Of a DNA stretch of 64,000 nucleotides, positions 9,512-18,831 are shown one piece after another. Each line of letters starts with the position of its first letter. The stretch's first letter is position 1. The position numbers were made by a program, and so were the translations under genes. The stretch comes from Winogradskyella schleiferi (GTDB lineage Bacteria > Bacteroidota > Bacteroidia > Flavobacteriales > Flavobacteriaceae): the NCBI RefSeq assembly GCF_013394655.1, contig NZ_CP053351.1, forward strand, positions 806,001 through 870,000, written 5' to 3'. The notes beneath the pieces were generated by a model that saw only the letters and a list, made by a program, of their open reading frames with translations, had not been told where the DNA came from and made no database searches.

Positions 9512-10165
9512 TTACTTCATTTCTGCAATAACACTTTCGCCACCTCTAACTTTTTGGTTAAGTGCTACTTTAATATCGGCATCTAAAGGTAAGAATAAAT
9601 CCACGCGCGACCCAAATTTAATAAATCCGGAATCTGTGCCTTGCTCTACTTTGGTATCTACCACGGCATAGTTAACAATTCGTTTTGCCAACGCTCCTGC
9701 AATTTGGCGATGTAGAACTTTACCAAAACTCTCGTTTTCCACAACTACAGTGGTTCGTTCATTTTCAAGACTAGATTTTGGATGCCATGCTACCAAATAT
9801 TTTCCGGGATGATACTTACTGTAACTCACCTTTCCGGAAATAGGATAACGGGTTACGTGTACATTTATAGGAGACATAAATACGGATACCTGAATGCGTT
9901 TATCTTTAAACACCTCAGTTTCCAAAACCTCTTCAATAACCACAACTTTCCCATCTACAGGTGATAAAGCTTGCTTCTCATTGGATTGTGTATTTCGTTT
10001 TGGATTTCTGAAAAATTGTAGAATTAATAAGAAAAACACTAAAATAGCCAACATTAGGCCTTTGCGAAGCCACTCATTAGTTATGAATGCATCGATTAAA
10101 AAAAATGAACCCACAACAATGACAAGGGTTATGAATATAATTTTATGACCTTCTTTATGAAACAT
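9512..10165 (-). CDS. psd: Phosphatidylserine decarboxylase (short type)
   Basis: Converts phosphatidylserine to phosphatidylethanolamine at the inner membrane. At 217 residues it belongs to the short, PsdII-like proenzymes. Two N-terminal membrane segments (about residues 8-24 and 32-50) precede LSPVDGKVV. MSPINVHVTRYPISGKV carries the family His. The self-cleavage site giving the pyruvoyl group is the Gly-Ser in GFIKFGSRVDLF. It overlaps cdsA by 11 bases and is followed without a gap by the acyl-CoA-binding protein gene. Confidence 0.93.
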   Translation of the reverse strand: MFHKEGHKIIFITLVIVVGSFFLIDAFITNEWLRKGLMLAILVFFLLILQFFRNPKRNTQSNEKQALSPVDGKVVVIEEVLETEVFKDKRIQVSVFMSPINVHVTRYPISGKVSYSKYHPGKYLVAWHPKSSLENERTTVVVENESFGKVLHRQIAGALAKRIVNYAVVDTKVEQGTDSGFIKFGSRVDLFLPLDADIKVALNQKVRGGESVIAEMK

Positions 10166-10976
10166 GACCTGAAATTCTTAAAAATAAATAAACAAATGGT
10201 GCCGCAAATATAAGACTATCTAATCTATCTAGAAGTCCTCCATGTCCTGGCATTATAACGCCACTATCCTTCGCACCAGCTTGGCGTTTAAATTTAGATT
10301 CGATTAAATCGCCAAGCGTACCAAAAACACTAAGAATAATTGCAAGAATTAGCCAAGAATTAAAATTTAGTGTTTCTGTGTATTCAGCAATAAAATAACT
10401 TGATATACACGCAAAAAATAAACCGCCTAAAAAGCCTTCAACCGTTTTTTTAGGAGAGATGCTTGGAAACAATTTTTGTTTGCCAAAATTCTTGCCAACC
10501 AAATATGCAGCGCTATCGTTGACCCACATCAGTATTAAGCCTCCCAATAGCAACAAGGGTGTAAATGCACTGTGGAAGTTAGCAATAAGAAGTATAAACA
10601 CAAAACCGCTAGTTAAATAAAAGGTAGAGACGATATAGCGTTTAGATTCAAATAGTGGAATTTTTTTTGAGGTAAATAAGTCCTTGATTAATATAAGATT
10701 GACAAATATAGTAATGACCATTAAAATTTGAATCGCCTTATCACCTTCTATGAGATTTGGATTCTGCAAACAGAAATACCAAAAGCCACCATAGACAAGA
10801 ACAAAAATTAAGTATTGAATGTATGATTTTTGCTTTATAAGAATACTAAGTTCGGATAGGGAAATGAGACCAAACACTCCAATTAAGATAATTGACGCTA
10901 GTTGAAAAAAAAGTGAACCTATTAACAATGCCGCATAGATTGCACCGGAAAAGGCTCTTATCGCTAATTCTTTCAT
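10155..10976 (-). CDS. cdsA: Phosphatidate cytidylyltransferase
   Basis: Makes CDP-diacylglycerol from phosphatidic acid and CTP, the precursor of all bacterial phospholipids. The 273-residue protein has about seven to eight hydrophobic helices. The C-terminal CDP-diglyceride synthase signature is complete (SKFKRQAGAKDSG, then PGHGGLLDRLD). Its start overlaps the LUD-gene stop by one base and its end overlaps psd by 11 bases, giving an uninterrupted lipid operon LUD-cdsA-psd-ACBP. Confidence 0.95.
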   Translation of the reverse strand: MKELAIRAFSGAIYAALLIGSLFFQLASIILIGVFGLISLSELSILIKQKSYIQYLIFVLVYGGFWYFCLQNPNLIEGDKAIQILMVITIFVNLILIKDLFTSKKIPLFESKRYIVSTFYLTSGFVFILLIANFHSAFTPLLLLGGLILMWVNDSAAYLVGKNFGKQKLFPSISPKKTVEGFLGGLFFACISSYFIAEYTETLNFNSWLILAIILSVFGTLGDLIESKFKRQAGAKDSGVIMPGHGGLLDRLDSLIFAAPFVYLFLRISGHVS

Positions 10977-11584
10977 TATAAATCTTCTAGTAGCAGTAGG
11001 TACAAATTTTTTGAACTACTTCCGTAAGTTAGAAAGTCTTTGTCGTCAGCAGTCTTAAAATGCTTTATAGTAGTGATATTGGTTGGTATGGTCGCTTTAC
11101 TTTTGGCTTTGATACCCTTGAGACCTTCACCAATGGTTTCAACAAACTGACTTGTTGTAGCGTAAATAATGAAATGGTCTGGTAATTCTATTAATTTTTT
11201 TTCTGCAATTTGATTTGAGGAAATCAATAACGAACCATCATCTGAGATTAAATATTCGCAAGTCGATAAAAAATAGGTGCTTTCTGAAAGTTTTTTGGTG
11301 GTATTTAGGTCAAACGCTTTAAATAAATCCGATAAGCGTTGATCGAATAAGAAGACTTTATCATCCTGCCAATTGTTTTCATCAAGGATGGCATTAAAAC
11401 TTTCCTTTACTTCATCAAAGTTTTCACAGTACAAAAATTTGCCGCCATTGGCTTTAAAGTTTATGGTAAAACGTTCATCTACAGGTAGCTTAACTTCTGG
11501 CATGTATTTGCCACGCTCTTGATTAGGTATGTGTTCTTCAGTCTCATCAGACTTTTTTCCGAAGAATTTACGAAATAAGCTCAT
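10976..11584 (-). CDS. LUD-domain protein (LutC/YkgG-like)
   Basis: A 202-residue cytoplasmic protein. It begins MSLFRKFFGKKSDE and continues into a weak LUD fold (FLFDQRLSDLFKAF, then ISDDGSLLISSNQIAE, then DHFIIYATTSQFVETIGEGL). LutC-like LUD proteins take part in lactate oxidation in other bacteria. Here no lutA or lutB partner is present, and the gene leads the cdsA-psd operon instead, an arrangement common in flavobacteria. Its actual role is unknown. Confidence 0.7.
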   Translation of the reverse strand: MSLFRKFFGKKSDETEEHIPNQERGKYMPEVKLPVDERFTINFKANGGKFLYCENFDEVKESFNAILDENNWQDDKVFLFDQRLSDLFKAFDLNTTKKLSESTYFLSTCEYLISDDGSLLISSNQIAEKKLIELPDHFIIYATTSQFVETIGEGLKGIKAKSKATIPTNITTIKHFKTADDKDFLTYGSSSKNLYLLLLEDL

Positions 11585-11622
11585 TCAATTATTGCTATTT
11601 ATCTAGATATATGTGTGATTCC

Positions 11623-11630
11623 CAAATATA
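11623..11630 (-). promoter_or_regulatory. Candidate -7 box for the LUD-cdsA-psd-ACBP operon
   Basis: On the minus strand this reads TATATTTG, a full TAnnTTTG match 39 bases before the LUD start. A TTG (CAA at 11655-11657 on the plus strand) lies 24 bases further up, slightly long for the consensus. Confidence 0.5.
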
Positions 11631-11669
11631 AAAAAACTTAAATTAACATTCGGTCAATTTAAGTTTTTT
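11631..11669 (-). terminator. Bidirectional-looking terminator after ftsH
   Basis: A perfect 14-bp stem (11631-11644 with 11656-11669) has an 11-base loop. A6 on the left and T6 on the right make it usable on both strands. It lies 20 bases after the ftsH stop and overlaps the promoter region of the lipid operon. Confidence 0.85.
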
Positions 11670-11689
11670 ATAAGATTGTTTAAAAAGAT

Positions 11690-13633
11690 TTACTCTTCCT
11701 CTTCTTTAAGAACAACTGGCTGTTCAAAAGCACGTTTTCCAAAGATTTTTTCAAGATTATCCTTAAAAATGACTTCTTTATCCAATAGTACTTCTGCCAA
11801 TTCGGTAAGTTTGTCTTTGTTGTCTTTTAATAATTCGATGGCACGTTGATATTGCTCTTCAATAATATTGGAGATCTCCATATCTATCAATTCTGCTGTC
11901 TTTTCACTGTAAGGCTTTGTGAAACCATATTCAGATTGTCCTGAAGAATCGTAATAAGTTAAGTTACCAACTTTATCACTCAAACCATAAACGGTTACCA
12001 TGGCTCTGGCTTGTTTGGTCACTTTTTCCAAGTCGCTTAAAGCACCAGTTGAAATCTTATCAAAAATTACTTTTTCAGCAGCTCTACCACCTAATGCAGC
12101 ACACATTTCGTCCAGCATTTGCTCAGGATGAACAATTAAGCGCTCTTCTGGTAAATACCATGCAGCACCTAAAGAACGGCCTCTTGGGACAATGGTCACT
12201 TTTACCAATGGAGCGGCATGTTCTAACATCCAACTCACTGTTGCATGGCCTGCTTCATGGAAAGCAACTGCTCGTTTTTCAGCAGGTGTTATAATTTTAT
12301 TTTTCTTTTCTAAACCACCAATAATCCTATCAACAGCATCCAAGAAATCTTGTTTGTTTACAGCCTGTTTTCCTTTTCTTGCGGCAATTAAAGCGGCTTC
12401 GTTACAAACATTGGCAATATCAGCACCCGAGAAGCCTGGCGTTTGTTTAGCTAAGAAATCAATATCTAAGGTTTCTTCTTTTTTAAGTGGACGCAAATGC
12501 ACTTCAAAAATTTCTTTACGTTCCCTAACATCTGGAAGATCCACATAAATCTGACGATCAAATCGACCAGCTCTCATTAAGGCACTATCCAAAACATCGG
12601 CTCTGTTGGTTGCAGCGATTACAATGACGTTTGTGTTAGTACCAAAACCATCCATTTCCGTTAAGAGTTGATTCAAGGTGTTTTCGCGTTCATCATTAGA
12701 ACCAGACATATTATTCTTTCCTCTTGCTCTACCAATGGCGTCAATCTCATCAATAAAAATAATTGAAGGTGATTTCTCTTTGGCCTGTTTAAATAAGTCT
12801 CTTACACGAGACGCACCAACACCGACAAACATCTCCACAAAATCTGAACCAGATAAAGAGAAAAATGGCACTTTTGCTTCGCCGGCAACAGCCTTGGCCA
12901 ATAAGGTTTTACCTGTTCCAGGAGGTCCTACCAATAAGGCACCTTTCGGAATCTTTCCACCTAAAGCCGTATATTTTTCAGGAAATTTAAGGAAATCTAC
13001 AATCTCTTGAACTTCTTCTTTTGCGCCTTCCAAACCAGCAACATCTTTAAAAGATGTCTTCATATCTGTTTTTTCGTCGAAGAGTTTGGCCTTGGATTTT
13101 CCAATATTGAAAATCTGTCCTCCAGCGCCTCCGCCACCACCACCAGACATACGACGCATAATGAATATCCAGACACCAATGATGAGAATGAATGGTAACA
13201 AGGTTAATAGGAAATCTCCCCAAACATTTTGCTCGGTTTCATAAACCAGTTCGGTATCTAGGTTATTCGTTTTGATAACCTCATTAACTTCCTTTTCAAA
13301 ATTCTGAAGATCACCAAATTCAAACTTGTAATTTGGTGTAGGTGTTACAGAAGGAATTATAGAATTAGGTTTCGTTTTTTTGTGAGGCGCTTGCTCTTTT
13401 GCTTCCTTGGTTAAGTAAACTCTAGCTTCTCTCTTGTTTACAATCTCAATTTTGGCAACATCACCTTGATTCAAATATTCTAGAAATTGCGCAGGTGTAG
13501 TTTGTGTACCTGTTGAACCTCCAAATCCGCCAGAAAAAATCTGAATAGATAGAAATACAGCAATAATAATTCCGTAAATCCAATACGGACTTAGTTTCGG
13601 TTTTTTGTTTAAATTTTTATTGTCTTTAGCCAT
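11690..13633 (-). CDS. ftsH: ATP-dependent zinc metalloprotease FtsH
   Basis: A membrane-anchored AAA+ protease that degrades misfolded and regulated membrane and soluble proteins. In order: cytoplasmic N-tail, TM1 (about 17-34), periplasmic FtsH_ext region, TM2 (about 141-160), a glycine-rich linker, Walker A GPPGTGKT (236-243), Walker B IIFIDEID (291-298), second region of homology with GRFDR (356-360), and the M41 zinc site HEAGH (459-463). At 647 residues it has standard length. It lies 18 bases downstream of rsfS on the same strand. Confidence 0.98.
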   Translation of the reverse strand: MAKDNKNLNKKPKLSPYWIYGIIIAVFLSIQIFSGGFGGSTGTQTTPAQFLEYLNQGDVAKIEIVNKREARVYLTKEAKEQAPHKKTKPNSIIPSVTPTPNYKFEFGDLQNFEKEVNEVIKTNNLDTELVYETEQNVWGDFLLTLLPFILIIGVWIFIMRRMSGGGGGGAGGQIFNIGKSKAKLFDEKTDMKTSFKDVAGLEGAKEEVQEIVDFLKFPEKYTALGGKIPKGALLVGPPGTGKTLLAKAVAGEAKVPFFSLSGSDFVEMFVGVGASRVRDLFKQAKEKSPSIIFIDEIDAIGRARGKNNMSGSNDERENTLNQLLTEMDGFGTNTNVIVIAATNRADVLDSALMRAGRFDRQIYVDLPDVRERKEIFEVHLRPLKKEETLDIDFLAKQTPGFSGADIANVCNEAALIAARKGKQAVNKQDFLDAVDRIIGGLEKKNKIITPAEKRAVAFHEAGHATVSWMLEHAAPLVKVTIVPRGRSLGAAWYLPEERLIVHPEQMLDEMCAALGGRAAEKVIFDKISTGALSDLEKVTKQARAMVTVYGLSDKVGNLTYYDSSGQSEYGFTKPYSEKTAELIDMEISNIIEEQYQRAIELLKDNKDKLTELAEVLLDKEVIFKDNLEKIFGKRAFEQPVVLKEEEE

Positions 13634-13651
13634 TAGTAGCGTTTCTCGTTT

Positions 13652-14023
13652 TTAGTAACTTGTTTCTATTTGCGTGGTTTTAGCATCTCCCCAAAGACTT
13701 TCAATGTCGTAATATTCGCGTATATGTTTTTGAAACACATGTACTACCACATTAACATAATCCATTAAAACCCATTCGGCATTTTCTGTACCTTCTACAT
13801 GCCAAGGTTTATCTTTAAGTGTTTTACTAACTTGTTTTTGTATGGAATTGACGATTGCGTTGACTTGCGTATTGGAAGAACCTTCGCAAACAATAAAATA
13901 ATCACAAACAGTATTTTCTATTTCTCTTAAATCTAAAATTGTAATCTCTTTTCCTTTAACTTCTTCTATGCCACCAATAATGGTTGTAATGAGTTGGTCA
14001 GCATTGGTATTTTCTTTCGTCAT
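13652..14023 (-). CDS. rsfS: Ribosomal silencing factor RsfS
   Basis: A 123-residue DUF143/Iojap-family protein that binds uL14 on the large subunit and blocks subunit joining when nutrients are low. Core pattern: ILDLREIENTVCDYFIVCEG, SNTQVNAIVNSI, KPWHVEGTENAEWVLMDY and VVVHVFQKHIREYYDIESLW. It is immediately upstream of ftsH on the same strand, a pairing usual in flavobacteria. A -7-like TAACTTTG (minus strand, 14044-14051) lies about 20 bases before the start. Confidence 0.96.
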   Translation of the reverse strand: MTKENTNADQLITTIIGGIEEVKGKEITILDLREIENTVCDYFIVCEGSSNTQVNAIVNSIQKQVSKTLKDKPWHVEGTENAEWVLMDYVNVVVHVFQKHIREYYDIESLWGDAKTTQIETSY

Positions 14024-14118
14024 TAAATTGAATTAATTTTGTGCAAAGTTATTATTTTTTTAGTTCTTGTAAGTCCTAAATTGTCATAAGAAAACTATAA
14101 AATAAAATTGCCTGTTAA

Positions 14119-14850
14119 ATGTATATAATCAAACTTAATGCCATTGACTCCACAAACAGCTATCTAAAGGATATGGTATCGGTTGGGTTACCTAGTGATT
14201 ATACGGTTGTGGTGGCAGAAACGCAAAAAAAAGGGCGAGGGCAAATGGGTGCAAAATGGCAAGCAGAAAGGGGTAAAAACCTTACTGTAAGTGTGTTTAA
14301 GCGGTTAAGTTTTCTAAATATAAATGAGCAATTCTACATAAGTATGGCGGTTTCTTTGGCAATTTATAAGGCTCTAAATACTTTTAAAATACCTCAATTG
14401 CGTATTAAATGGCCTAACGACATTTTGTCAGCAGAGTATAAATTATGCGGAATTTTAATTGAAAATGTCATTAAGAACAACATTTTACAAGGCTCAATTA
14501 TTGGCTTTGGACTAAATGTGAATCAGAAATTCTTCAACAATTTACCTCAAGCATCCTCTATGAGTTTAGTATCAGGCGTTATATATAATAAAGATGAAGT
14601 GCTTTCTGAAGTGTTGAATCAGTTGAAGGCATATTTTGAGATCTTAGAATCTAAGAATCATATTGATATTAAATCAGAATACGAAAGTCTCTTGTTTAGA
14701 AAAGATAAACCATCAACCTTTAGTGATTCTAAAAATGAAAGTTTCCCAGGTATTATAAAAGGAATTACTGATAGCGGACAATTGCAAGTCTGGACTGAAG
14801 ATGAGATTGTTAAAACCTTTGACCTTAAGGAAATTAAGTTGTTGTACTAA
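14119..14850 (+). CDS. birA: Biotin--[acetyl-CoA-carboxylase] ligase
   Basis: Activates biotin as biotinyl-AMP and transfers it to the carboxylase carrier protein. The 243-residue protein starts directly at the catalytic domain (LNAIDSTNSYLKDM) and has no N-terminal helix-turn-helix, so it is a class I ligase that should not act as a repressor. The biotin-binding loop is visible as KKGRGQMGAKWQAERGKNL (family GRGRxGRxW), followed by LRIKWPNDIL and KLCGILIEN. It diverges from rsfS and overlaps the convergent SRPBCC gene by 4 bases. Confidence 0.95.
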   Translation: MYIIKLNAIDSTNSYLKDMVSVGLPSDYTVVVAETQKKGRGQMGAKWQAERGKNLTVSVFKRLSFLNINEQFYISMAVSLAIYKALNTFKIPQLRIKWPNDILSAEYKLCGILIENVIKNNILQGSIIGFGLNVNQKFFNNLPQASSMSLVSGVIYNKDEVLSEVLNQLKAYFEILESKNHIDIKSEYESLLFRKDKPSTFSDSKNESFPGIIKGITDSGQLQVWTEDEIVKTFDLKEIKLLY

Positions 14851-15242
14851 ATCTCAGTTTTCATATTCGTAACTAAAGTTTCAATAAATTTACTGATTGG
14901 GCCTTTAATCATCATCGCCATCATAGCATTAAATTCACCTTCAAAATTTAATTTAACATCACTTTTATTATTTTCGACGTCCATTATAGTCGCTATTAGG
15001 GCGAAGTCTAATTTTCCACCAGCAGCACCTAAAACGATTTTATTAAACGGAATCGCCTCTTTTTTCTTCAATATAATTTCAGGCATACCTTTTAATGCGA
15101 AAAGAAATTTATCGTTTTCTAAAACTTCAAATTTGCTTATGTTTTCAGGCATTAAGCTTTCAAAATTTTTCACATCGGAAAGAAAGTTAAAGGTTTCTTG
15201 TGGTGATTTATCTAGAGTTACTCTTGGTGATTCTAATTTCAT
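14847..15242 (-). CDS. SRPBCC (START-like) family protein
   Basis: A 131-residue soluble protein resembling the CoxG/polyketide-cyclase-like helix-grip fold. The start VTLDKSPQETFNFLSDVKNFESLMPEN is the typical first strand and helix of a hydrophobic-ligand-binding START-like domain. A long C-terminal helix (GPISKFIETLVTNMKTEI) would close the cavity. The ligand is unknown. Its 3' end overlaps the birA stop codon by 4 bases (convergent). Confidence 0.75.
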   Translation of the reverse strand: MKLESPRVTLDKSPQETFNFLSDVKNFESLMPENISKFEVLENDKFLFALKGMPEIILKKKEAIPFNKIVLGAAGGKLDFALIATIMDVENNKSDVKLNFEGEFNAMMAMMIKGPISKFIETLVTNMKTEI

Positions 15243-15454
15243 GGTTTAATGTTTAGTTGTTTGTCGTTAAGTTGTTAAGCTGTCGTACATGATGGTATTT
15301 GCTGATGACGATCGGCTATTTCAAATTATAACATTACTTTTTTACGTTTCGGTTAAGTAGTTTGTCGTTACATTGTTGAGTTAATGATTTCACGAGAAGT
15401 TTCATTTTACCAATCGACTTACAACAAATAACTCCACAATTCAACAACGGTATA
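15243..15454. other. Spacer rich in degenerate GTTGT/TTAAG words
   Basis: The gap between the SRPBCC and pyrE genes contains repeated short words (GTTGTTTGTCGTTAAGTTG at the left, ACAACAAATAACTCCACAA at the right). They recall the degenerate short-unit repeats found elsewhere in the window. No gene or clear regulatory site is visible. Confidence 0.5.
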
Positions 15455-16099
15455 TCAATTAGCGTTCCATTTGCTAGGATCAGCGTTCCATTGTGCTAAA
15501 ATGTCTTGTTGATCTTTAGTGATATAAAAGGTGTCTACCGCTTGTTCTAATAAATTTTCATAATTGCCAAGGGTGTGCAGTTCCACATTGGCGTCTTCAA
15601 AATTCTTTTTAGCCACATCAAAGCCATAAGAGAAAATAGCAACCATCCCTTTTACATGTACATCGGCTTCGTTTAATGCTTTTACGGCATTAAGACTGCT
15701 CATTCCTGTGCTTATTAAATCTTCAACGACAACAACGGTTTGTCCTTTTTCAAGATAACCTTCTACTTGGTTTTGGCGACCGTGCTTTTTCGCTTCTGGT
15801 CTTACATAAACAAAGGGAAGATTTAAATAATCGGCGACTAAAGCACCAATACCAATAGCTCCTGTTGCTACACCAGCAATAACATCTGGTTTGCCGTAGA
15901 GTTCTTCGATTTCTCTAGCTAATGTTTCTCTAATATAGTTTCTAATACGAGGAAACGAGAGTACAATTCTGTTGTCGCAATATATTGGCGATTTCCAGCC
16001 AGAAGCCCACGTAAATGGATCATTTGGTTGTAATTTTATAGCATTTATCTGCAATAAAACTTCTGCGGTTTGCTTAGCGGTATCTTTGTTAAAAATCAT
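15455..16099 (-). CDS. pyrE: Orotate phosphoribosyltransferase
   Basis: Forms orotidine 5'-phosphate from orotate and PRPP in pyrimidine synthesis. The 214-residue protein has the substrate segment FTWASGWKSPIYCDNR, then VIAGVATGAIGIGALVAD, RPEAKKHGRQNQVEG, and the PRPP-binding motif VVVVEDLISTGMSS. The length fits the bacterial dimeric enzyme. It is upstream of the SRPBCC gene on the same strand with a 212-base spacer, and divergent from the Nudix gene. Confidence 0.97.
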   Translation of the reverse strand: MIFNKDTAKQTAEVLLQINAIKLQPNDPFTWASGWKSPIYCDNRIVLSFPRIRNYIRETLAREIEELYGKPDVIAGVATGAIGIGALVADYLNLPFVYVRPEAKKHGRQNQVEGYLEKGQTVVVVEDLISTGMSSLNAVKALNEADVHVKGMVAIFSYGFDVAKKNFEDANVELHTLGNYENLLEQAVDTFYITKDQQDILAQWNADPSKWNAN

Positions 16100-16219
16100 G
16101 ACGTAAAAATAAGGATTTTTAAAGGTTGGGAAATTTTAATTGAAAATAAATTTCATTTCAAACACTTTCTAGTAAAAATTAATAAATTTACAAAAGGAAA
16201 GTTGAAATAAACCCAAACA

Positions 16220-16801
16220 ATGTACACTATTTATGTAGGTGATAAACCTATAATTTTAACTACAGAACTAAGGAAAGAAACCGATTTTAAATCTTTTCTA
16301 TTAAAATCCGTAAATATTGGTAAGGTGATAAAAACCTTGAATAATACAGATTTAAAGGCGGTACATTTAATTCATAAAAATCCGGACAAACTTTTAAAAA
16401 AGTTCTTGAAGTTGTTGCCCAATGTGGTTGCAGGTGGTGGCAAAGCCTATAATTCCAAAAATGAAATACTCTTTATTTACAGAAACGATAAGTGGGATTT
16501 ACCAAAAGGAAAAGCTGAACGTAAAGAATCGATTGAGGAAACAGCGATAAGGGAAGTGGAAGAGGAGACAGGTGTTCAAGGCCTTAAGATTGTTAAACCA
16601 TTGCCGACTACGTATCATATTTTTAAGCGGAACGGCAAACATAAAATTAAAGTGACCTATTGGTTTGAAATGAAAACTGACTTTAACGGTAAATTATCAC
16701 CTGAAGAGAACGAAGGAATAACTAAAGTGGAATGGTTGGATGAAAAGTCTTCACAGGAAGCTCTGGAAAATAGTTATGCTAATATTCGGGTTTTGGTTTA
16801 A
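16220..16801 (+). CDS. Nudix hydrolase
   Basis: A 193-residue protein whose first ~65 residues are an extra N-terminal domain and whose C-terminal part is a Nudix fold. The Nudix box is complete (the G of GKAERKES through REVEEETGV), giving the metal-binding REVEEE. A preceding FIYRNDKWDLPKG strand and a following TYHIFKRNGKHKIKVTYWFE fit pyrophosphohydrolases of the MutT/Ap4A type. The substrate cannot be assigned. It is divergent from pyrE. Confidence 0.88.
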   Translation: MYTIYVGDKPIILTTELRKETDFKSFLLKSVNIGKVIKTLNNTDLKAVHLIHKNPDKLLKKFLKLLPNVVAGGGKAYNSKNEILFIYRNDKWDLPKGKAERKESIEETAIREVEEETGVQGLKIVKPLPTTYHIFKRNGKHKIKVTYWFEMKTDFNGKLSPEENEGITKVEWLDEKSSQEALENSYANIRVLV

Positions 16802-16919
16802 ATTCAATTTAGTGATAAGGGATTACTTATATGCTTTTTATCAGAAGTTGATGAAACTAATTCAGCACTAGGAAATCAAGCTGACCTCATATGCTTATAC
16901 AATCAAGATTCTTAAAAAA

Positions 16920-17636
16920 TTAGCTTTTTAACTTCAAATCATCAATTGTTTTATAAATAATATTTTTTAATTCTAATTCCATACTATTCTTATAAGTAAA
17001 TTTCTGATTAATTTCAATTTCAATGCCTAAATAATTCTTAGGAAATTGTTTTCTCAAAAATGTGGTAAAACCATCTGCTTTTCCTAAATATGGATAATTG
17101 AATCTTAAATTCAAATTTGGACGTTGTTGAAGTAACGTTTCTTTTAATTTTTTGCAAAATTCTTGTTCCTTTATATTACGGGAATCAAAGAGCAAACCAA
17201 CGTCAGCATTGCGTAAATCTCCATTCAGTTCTGGCGTGAAACTATGAATGGATAAATGTAGCACCTGCTCATTGGATGCCATGTAGGTGGCGATTCGATG
17301 TTCAACTTCAGTTCTATAAGGTATGTAGTGCTTTTCGAGAATTTCTGATTTTTGATTTTTGGATAAACGCATGCTAAATTCTGAAAACAGCTGTCTACTG
17401 AATAATGAACGATTTAATTCAACCAATAAGCGACTTTTTGTACTGTAGTAAGAGGCATCAGCCAAAGGTTTGAGATGTTCAAACAAATCCAACGCGCCCA
17501 AATCAAAACCACGATGGCTTTTTAAAACCGTTTTGTCAGTAAATTGATTTTTGTAGGCATTTGGAATCTTATTTCCACCATGCTCACAGGTTAAAACGAG
17601 TTTCACGGGTGAAACAAATGGTTGTTTATCAAACAA
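16920..17636 (-). CDS. N-formylglutamate amidohydrolase-family protein
   Basis: A 238-residue zinc hydrolase-like protein. Family motifs are LVLTCEHGGNKIPN (metal site), SHRGFDLGALDLF, VELNRSLF and LHLSIHSFTP. Classical members deformylate N-formylglutamate in histidine breakdown, but no hut gene is nearby. The gene overlaps the upstream GCS2-type ligase by 34 bases and is the last gene of the RimK/GCS2 operon. It more likely trims or recycles an amide or peptide product of those ligases (inference). Confidence 0.85.
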   Translation of the reverse strand: MFDKQPFVSPVKLVLTCEHGGNKIPNAYKNQFTDKTVLKSHRGFDLGALDLFEHLKPLADASYYSTKSRLLVELNRSLFSRQLFSEFSMRLSKNQKSEILEKHYIPYRTEVEHRIATYMASNEQVLHLSIHSFTPELNGDLRNADVGLLFDSRNIKEQEFCKKLKETLLQQRPNLNLRFNYPYLGKADGFTTFLRKQFPKNYLGIEIEINQKFTYKNSMELELKNIIYKTIDDLKLKS

Positions 17637-18829
17637 TTTTTCAACTGTTGATATACTGAAATGATGTGTTTTTCAGACGTATCGTTACCAACAGCTTTAA
17701 GAAGGCGTGTCGCTAACGTGCCTTCTTCTAAAATGATTTCAATAGCTTCATGATGTGATTGATGCAATTTGGGTTTTACCGTTTGATACAAATGTTTCCA
17801 AACCTCATTTACGGTTGCAGATCCATTCAACCCAAATAATTTTAAATAAAGCTTGTTTTCAACTTTAGCATTTTCACCATATTTTATGGCATCATTTAAA
17901 ATAAGGAACAAATCTTGTTTGGTCCATACTTTTTGAGCTTGAAGTGTACAGAATTCCTTATTGACCAAGGCTTTTAAAACCTCAATGACCAAAGCACAAA
18001 TGGCAATATCTGCTTTAGGGCATTCTTGAATATCCATCAATCGAATCTCAATCGCGTTACGGTCAAAACGAGCAATGGCACCTCTAGAATTTAGAAAGTG
18101 TTGATCTAAGATTTTATTGGTGTCATAAGGTCTTATCGCGCGTTTTATTGGTTCAAAAATCGTGGTGTAATAATCTAATTTTGAAAATACACGTTCAGGA
18201 ATTACAAATCCTGTTAATTCAGGAATTTCTTTTTGGTTGGTTTTGTAAAATTCCAATCGCGTATCCTTGAACCCTGTTATTTGTCCCTCCAAAATAGGCG
18301 AACTTGCACACAATCCAGGTAACAACGGTAGAATAACACGAATGGCAGCGTGTAGTTTTTCAAATTCCTTATCGTCATAAAAAGGTAAGTTAATATGTGT
18401 ACTCTGAACATTGCTCCAACCATGGCCTTTGCAATTAAAAATGGTATTGTAAAGCGCATAGACTTCGCTATAACTGTGTTTCCATAGTTGGGTGTCTGTG
18501 TTTGGGTTCATTAATGGATGCGCTGCAGAACCTAAAAGTTGGAGGTTTAACGGTTTTAAAAGTGCATCGATTTCCAGAATATTCTCATGAAATTTGACGG
18601 CTAAATCATCCGTGCTTTTTGTTGGACCGTTGGTTTTTAGTTCAATGACGTGGGCAACCAATTCGTTGCTCCAAGCGATATCTCCATTTTCAATATCTGC
18701 TCTTAATTCGCCTGCTTTGAGCGTTAAAAGTTCATCTACTTTTGGGGCCACTTTAAACGAGTCGTTTGTAACGAGCATGTACTCAAGTTCAATACCGTAA
18801 ACCCCGAAAAGGTGAAATTTCTTCTTCAT
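17603..18829 (-). CDS. GCS2-type carboxylate-amine ligase
   Basis: A 408-residue ATP-dependent ligase of the glutamate-cysteine ligase type 2 superfamily. The opening FGVYGIELEYMLV carries the metal-binding Glu-x-Glu. VQSTHINLPF and LNSRGAIARFDRNAIEIRLMD are the matching active-site strands. Such enzymes join an amine to a glutamate-like carboxylate. It follows the ATP-grasp gene by 2 bases and overlaps the amidohydrolase gene. No gshB-like partner is present other than that ATP-grasp protein, so the product could be a gamma-glutamyl compound other than glutathione (inference). Confidence 0.85.
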   Translation of the reverse strand: MKKKFHLFGVYGIELEYMLVTNDSFKVAPKVDELLTLKAGELRADIENGDIAWSNELVAHVIELKTNGPTKSTDDLAVKFHENILEIDALLKPLNLQLLGSAAHPLMNPNTDTQLWKHSYSEVYALYNTIFNCKGHGWSNVQSTHINLPFYDDKEFEKLHAAIRVILPLLPGLCASSPILEGQITGFKDTRLEFYKTNQKEIPELTGFVIPERVFSKLDYYTTIFEPIKRAIRPYDTNKILDQHFLNSRGAIARFDRNAIEIRLMDIQECPKADIAICALVIEVLKALVNKEFCTLQAQKVWTKQDLFLILNDAIKYGENAKVENKLYLKLFGLNGSATVNEVWKHLYQTVKPKLHQSHHEAIEIILEEGTLATRLLKAVGNDTSEKHIISVYQQLKNCLINNHLFHP

Positions 18830-18831
18830 AA

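Noticed and set aside
12049..13198. Several plus-strand ORFs opposite ftsH
   Set aside because: They lie wholly inside the ftsH coding sequence, resemble no family and are shadows of its codon pattern.
16920..17636. Histidine-utilisation hutG role for the N-formylglutamate amidohydrolase
   Set aside because: No hutH, hutU or hutI genes are nearby and the gene overlaps a GCS2 ligase, so a role with the ligases is more likely.
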